Shown in pieces: positions 62,825 through 62,849 of a stretch of 62,849 nt of DNA. Below the pieces are notes generated by a model. It saw nothing but the letters and a program-made list of their open reading frames with translations. It made no database searches and was not told where the DNA came from. Source of the stretch: Amycolatopsis bullii (GTDB lineage: Bacteria > Actinomycetota > Actinomycetes > Mycobacteriales > Pseudonocardiaceae); contig NZ_BNAW01000055.1 of assembly GCF_014654205.1 (NCBI RefSeq), forward strand, positions 1 to 62,849, written 5' to 3'. Position 1 is the stretch's first letter; each line of letters begins with the position of its first letter. A program made the translations under genes and the position numbers.

Positions 62825-62849
62825 TGTGTGGTTGGTGAGGGGTTGGTAG

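Overview
The window reads as chromosome of a high-GC (about 70-73%) actinomycete. An Amycolatopsis-like member of the Pseudonocardiaceae is my best guess, from the codon use, the F420-type oxidoreductases, the CtpI-like giant P-type ATPase, the Sdh1-type succinate dehydrogenase, the abundance of one-component regulators and the long perfect hairpin repeats. No database was consulted, so the taxon is inference. Genes are dense, many are joined by ATGA/GTGA overlaps, and I see no rRNA, tRNA, CRISPR array, prophage or intact insertion sequence.

Layout. (1) 1-2.4 kb: the tail of an unknown gene, then a secreted CE15 glucuronoyl esterase with a CBM2 cellulose-binding domain behind two xylan-regulator-like operators, then a VOC protein. 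(2) 2.4-7.7 kb: a minus-strand trans-4-hydroxy-L-proline operon (epimerase, pyrroline-carboxylate deaminase, three-subunit D-hydroxyproline dehydrogenase) with a divergent-end XRE-cupin regulator and a shared operator. (3) 7.7-15.3 kb: O-methyltransferase, DUF1540 protein, Tat-exported phospholipase C, MarR/SnoaL pair, split lycopene cyclase (CrtYc/CrtYd), MFS exporter with divergent ArsR-like regulator. (4) 15.3-21 kb: succinate dehydrogenase sdhCAB with divergent LysR regulator, an F420-type oxidoreductase, a DUF1232 protein. (5) 21-34.3 kb: giant P-type ATPase, DD-peptidase-like hydrolase, cupin and XRE-cupin proteins, methyltransferases, DinB, PPOX enzyme, MarR, an LPXTG surface protein, an Ada-AraC-AlkA DNA repair fusion and a PEP-mutase-like enzyme. 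(6) 34.3-42.4 kb: two STAS proteins bracket an MFS transporter and a selenocysteine-dependent formate dehydrogenase operon. (7) 42.7-47.9 kb: two transmembrane Ser/Thr kinases whose outer domains are CBM2 cellulose-binding modules, a LacI regulator and a paralogous pseudokinase. (8) 47.9-57 kb: a polysaccharide-use cluster (DeoR/LacI hybrid regulator, heparinase II/III-type lyase, sugar ABC transporter, 2-hydroxyacid dehydrogenase, DUF2264 protein). (9) 57-62.8 kb: NDH-2-like oxidoreductase with an ECF41-type sigma factor, GH13 glucosidase, a small winged-helix regulator, TerC behind a yybP-ykoY (Mn2+) riboswitch, and a lipoprotein.

How it fits together. Plant cell-wall use recurs: CE15-CBM2 at the left end, CBM2 receptor kinases and the lyase/ABC cluster in the middle, GH13 at the right. 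The most unusual locus is region 7: paired receptor kinases that keep all three cellulose-binding tryptophans outside the cell, joined to a LacI regulator and a kinase-dead paralogue. I propose it as a candidate cellulose-sensing phosphorelay; that is inference from domain architecture. The selenoprotein formate dehydrogenase (in-frame TGA plus SECIS hairpin) and the riboswitch are supported directly by sequence. Long perfect hairpins recur across the window; two of them supply the stop codon of the preceding gene and one lies inside a coding sequence.
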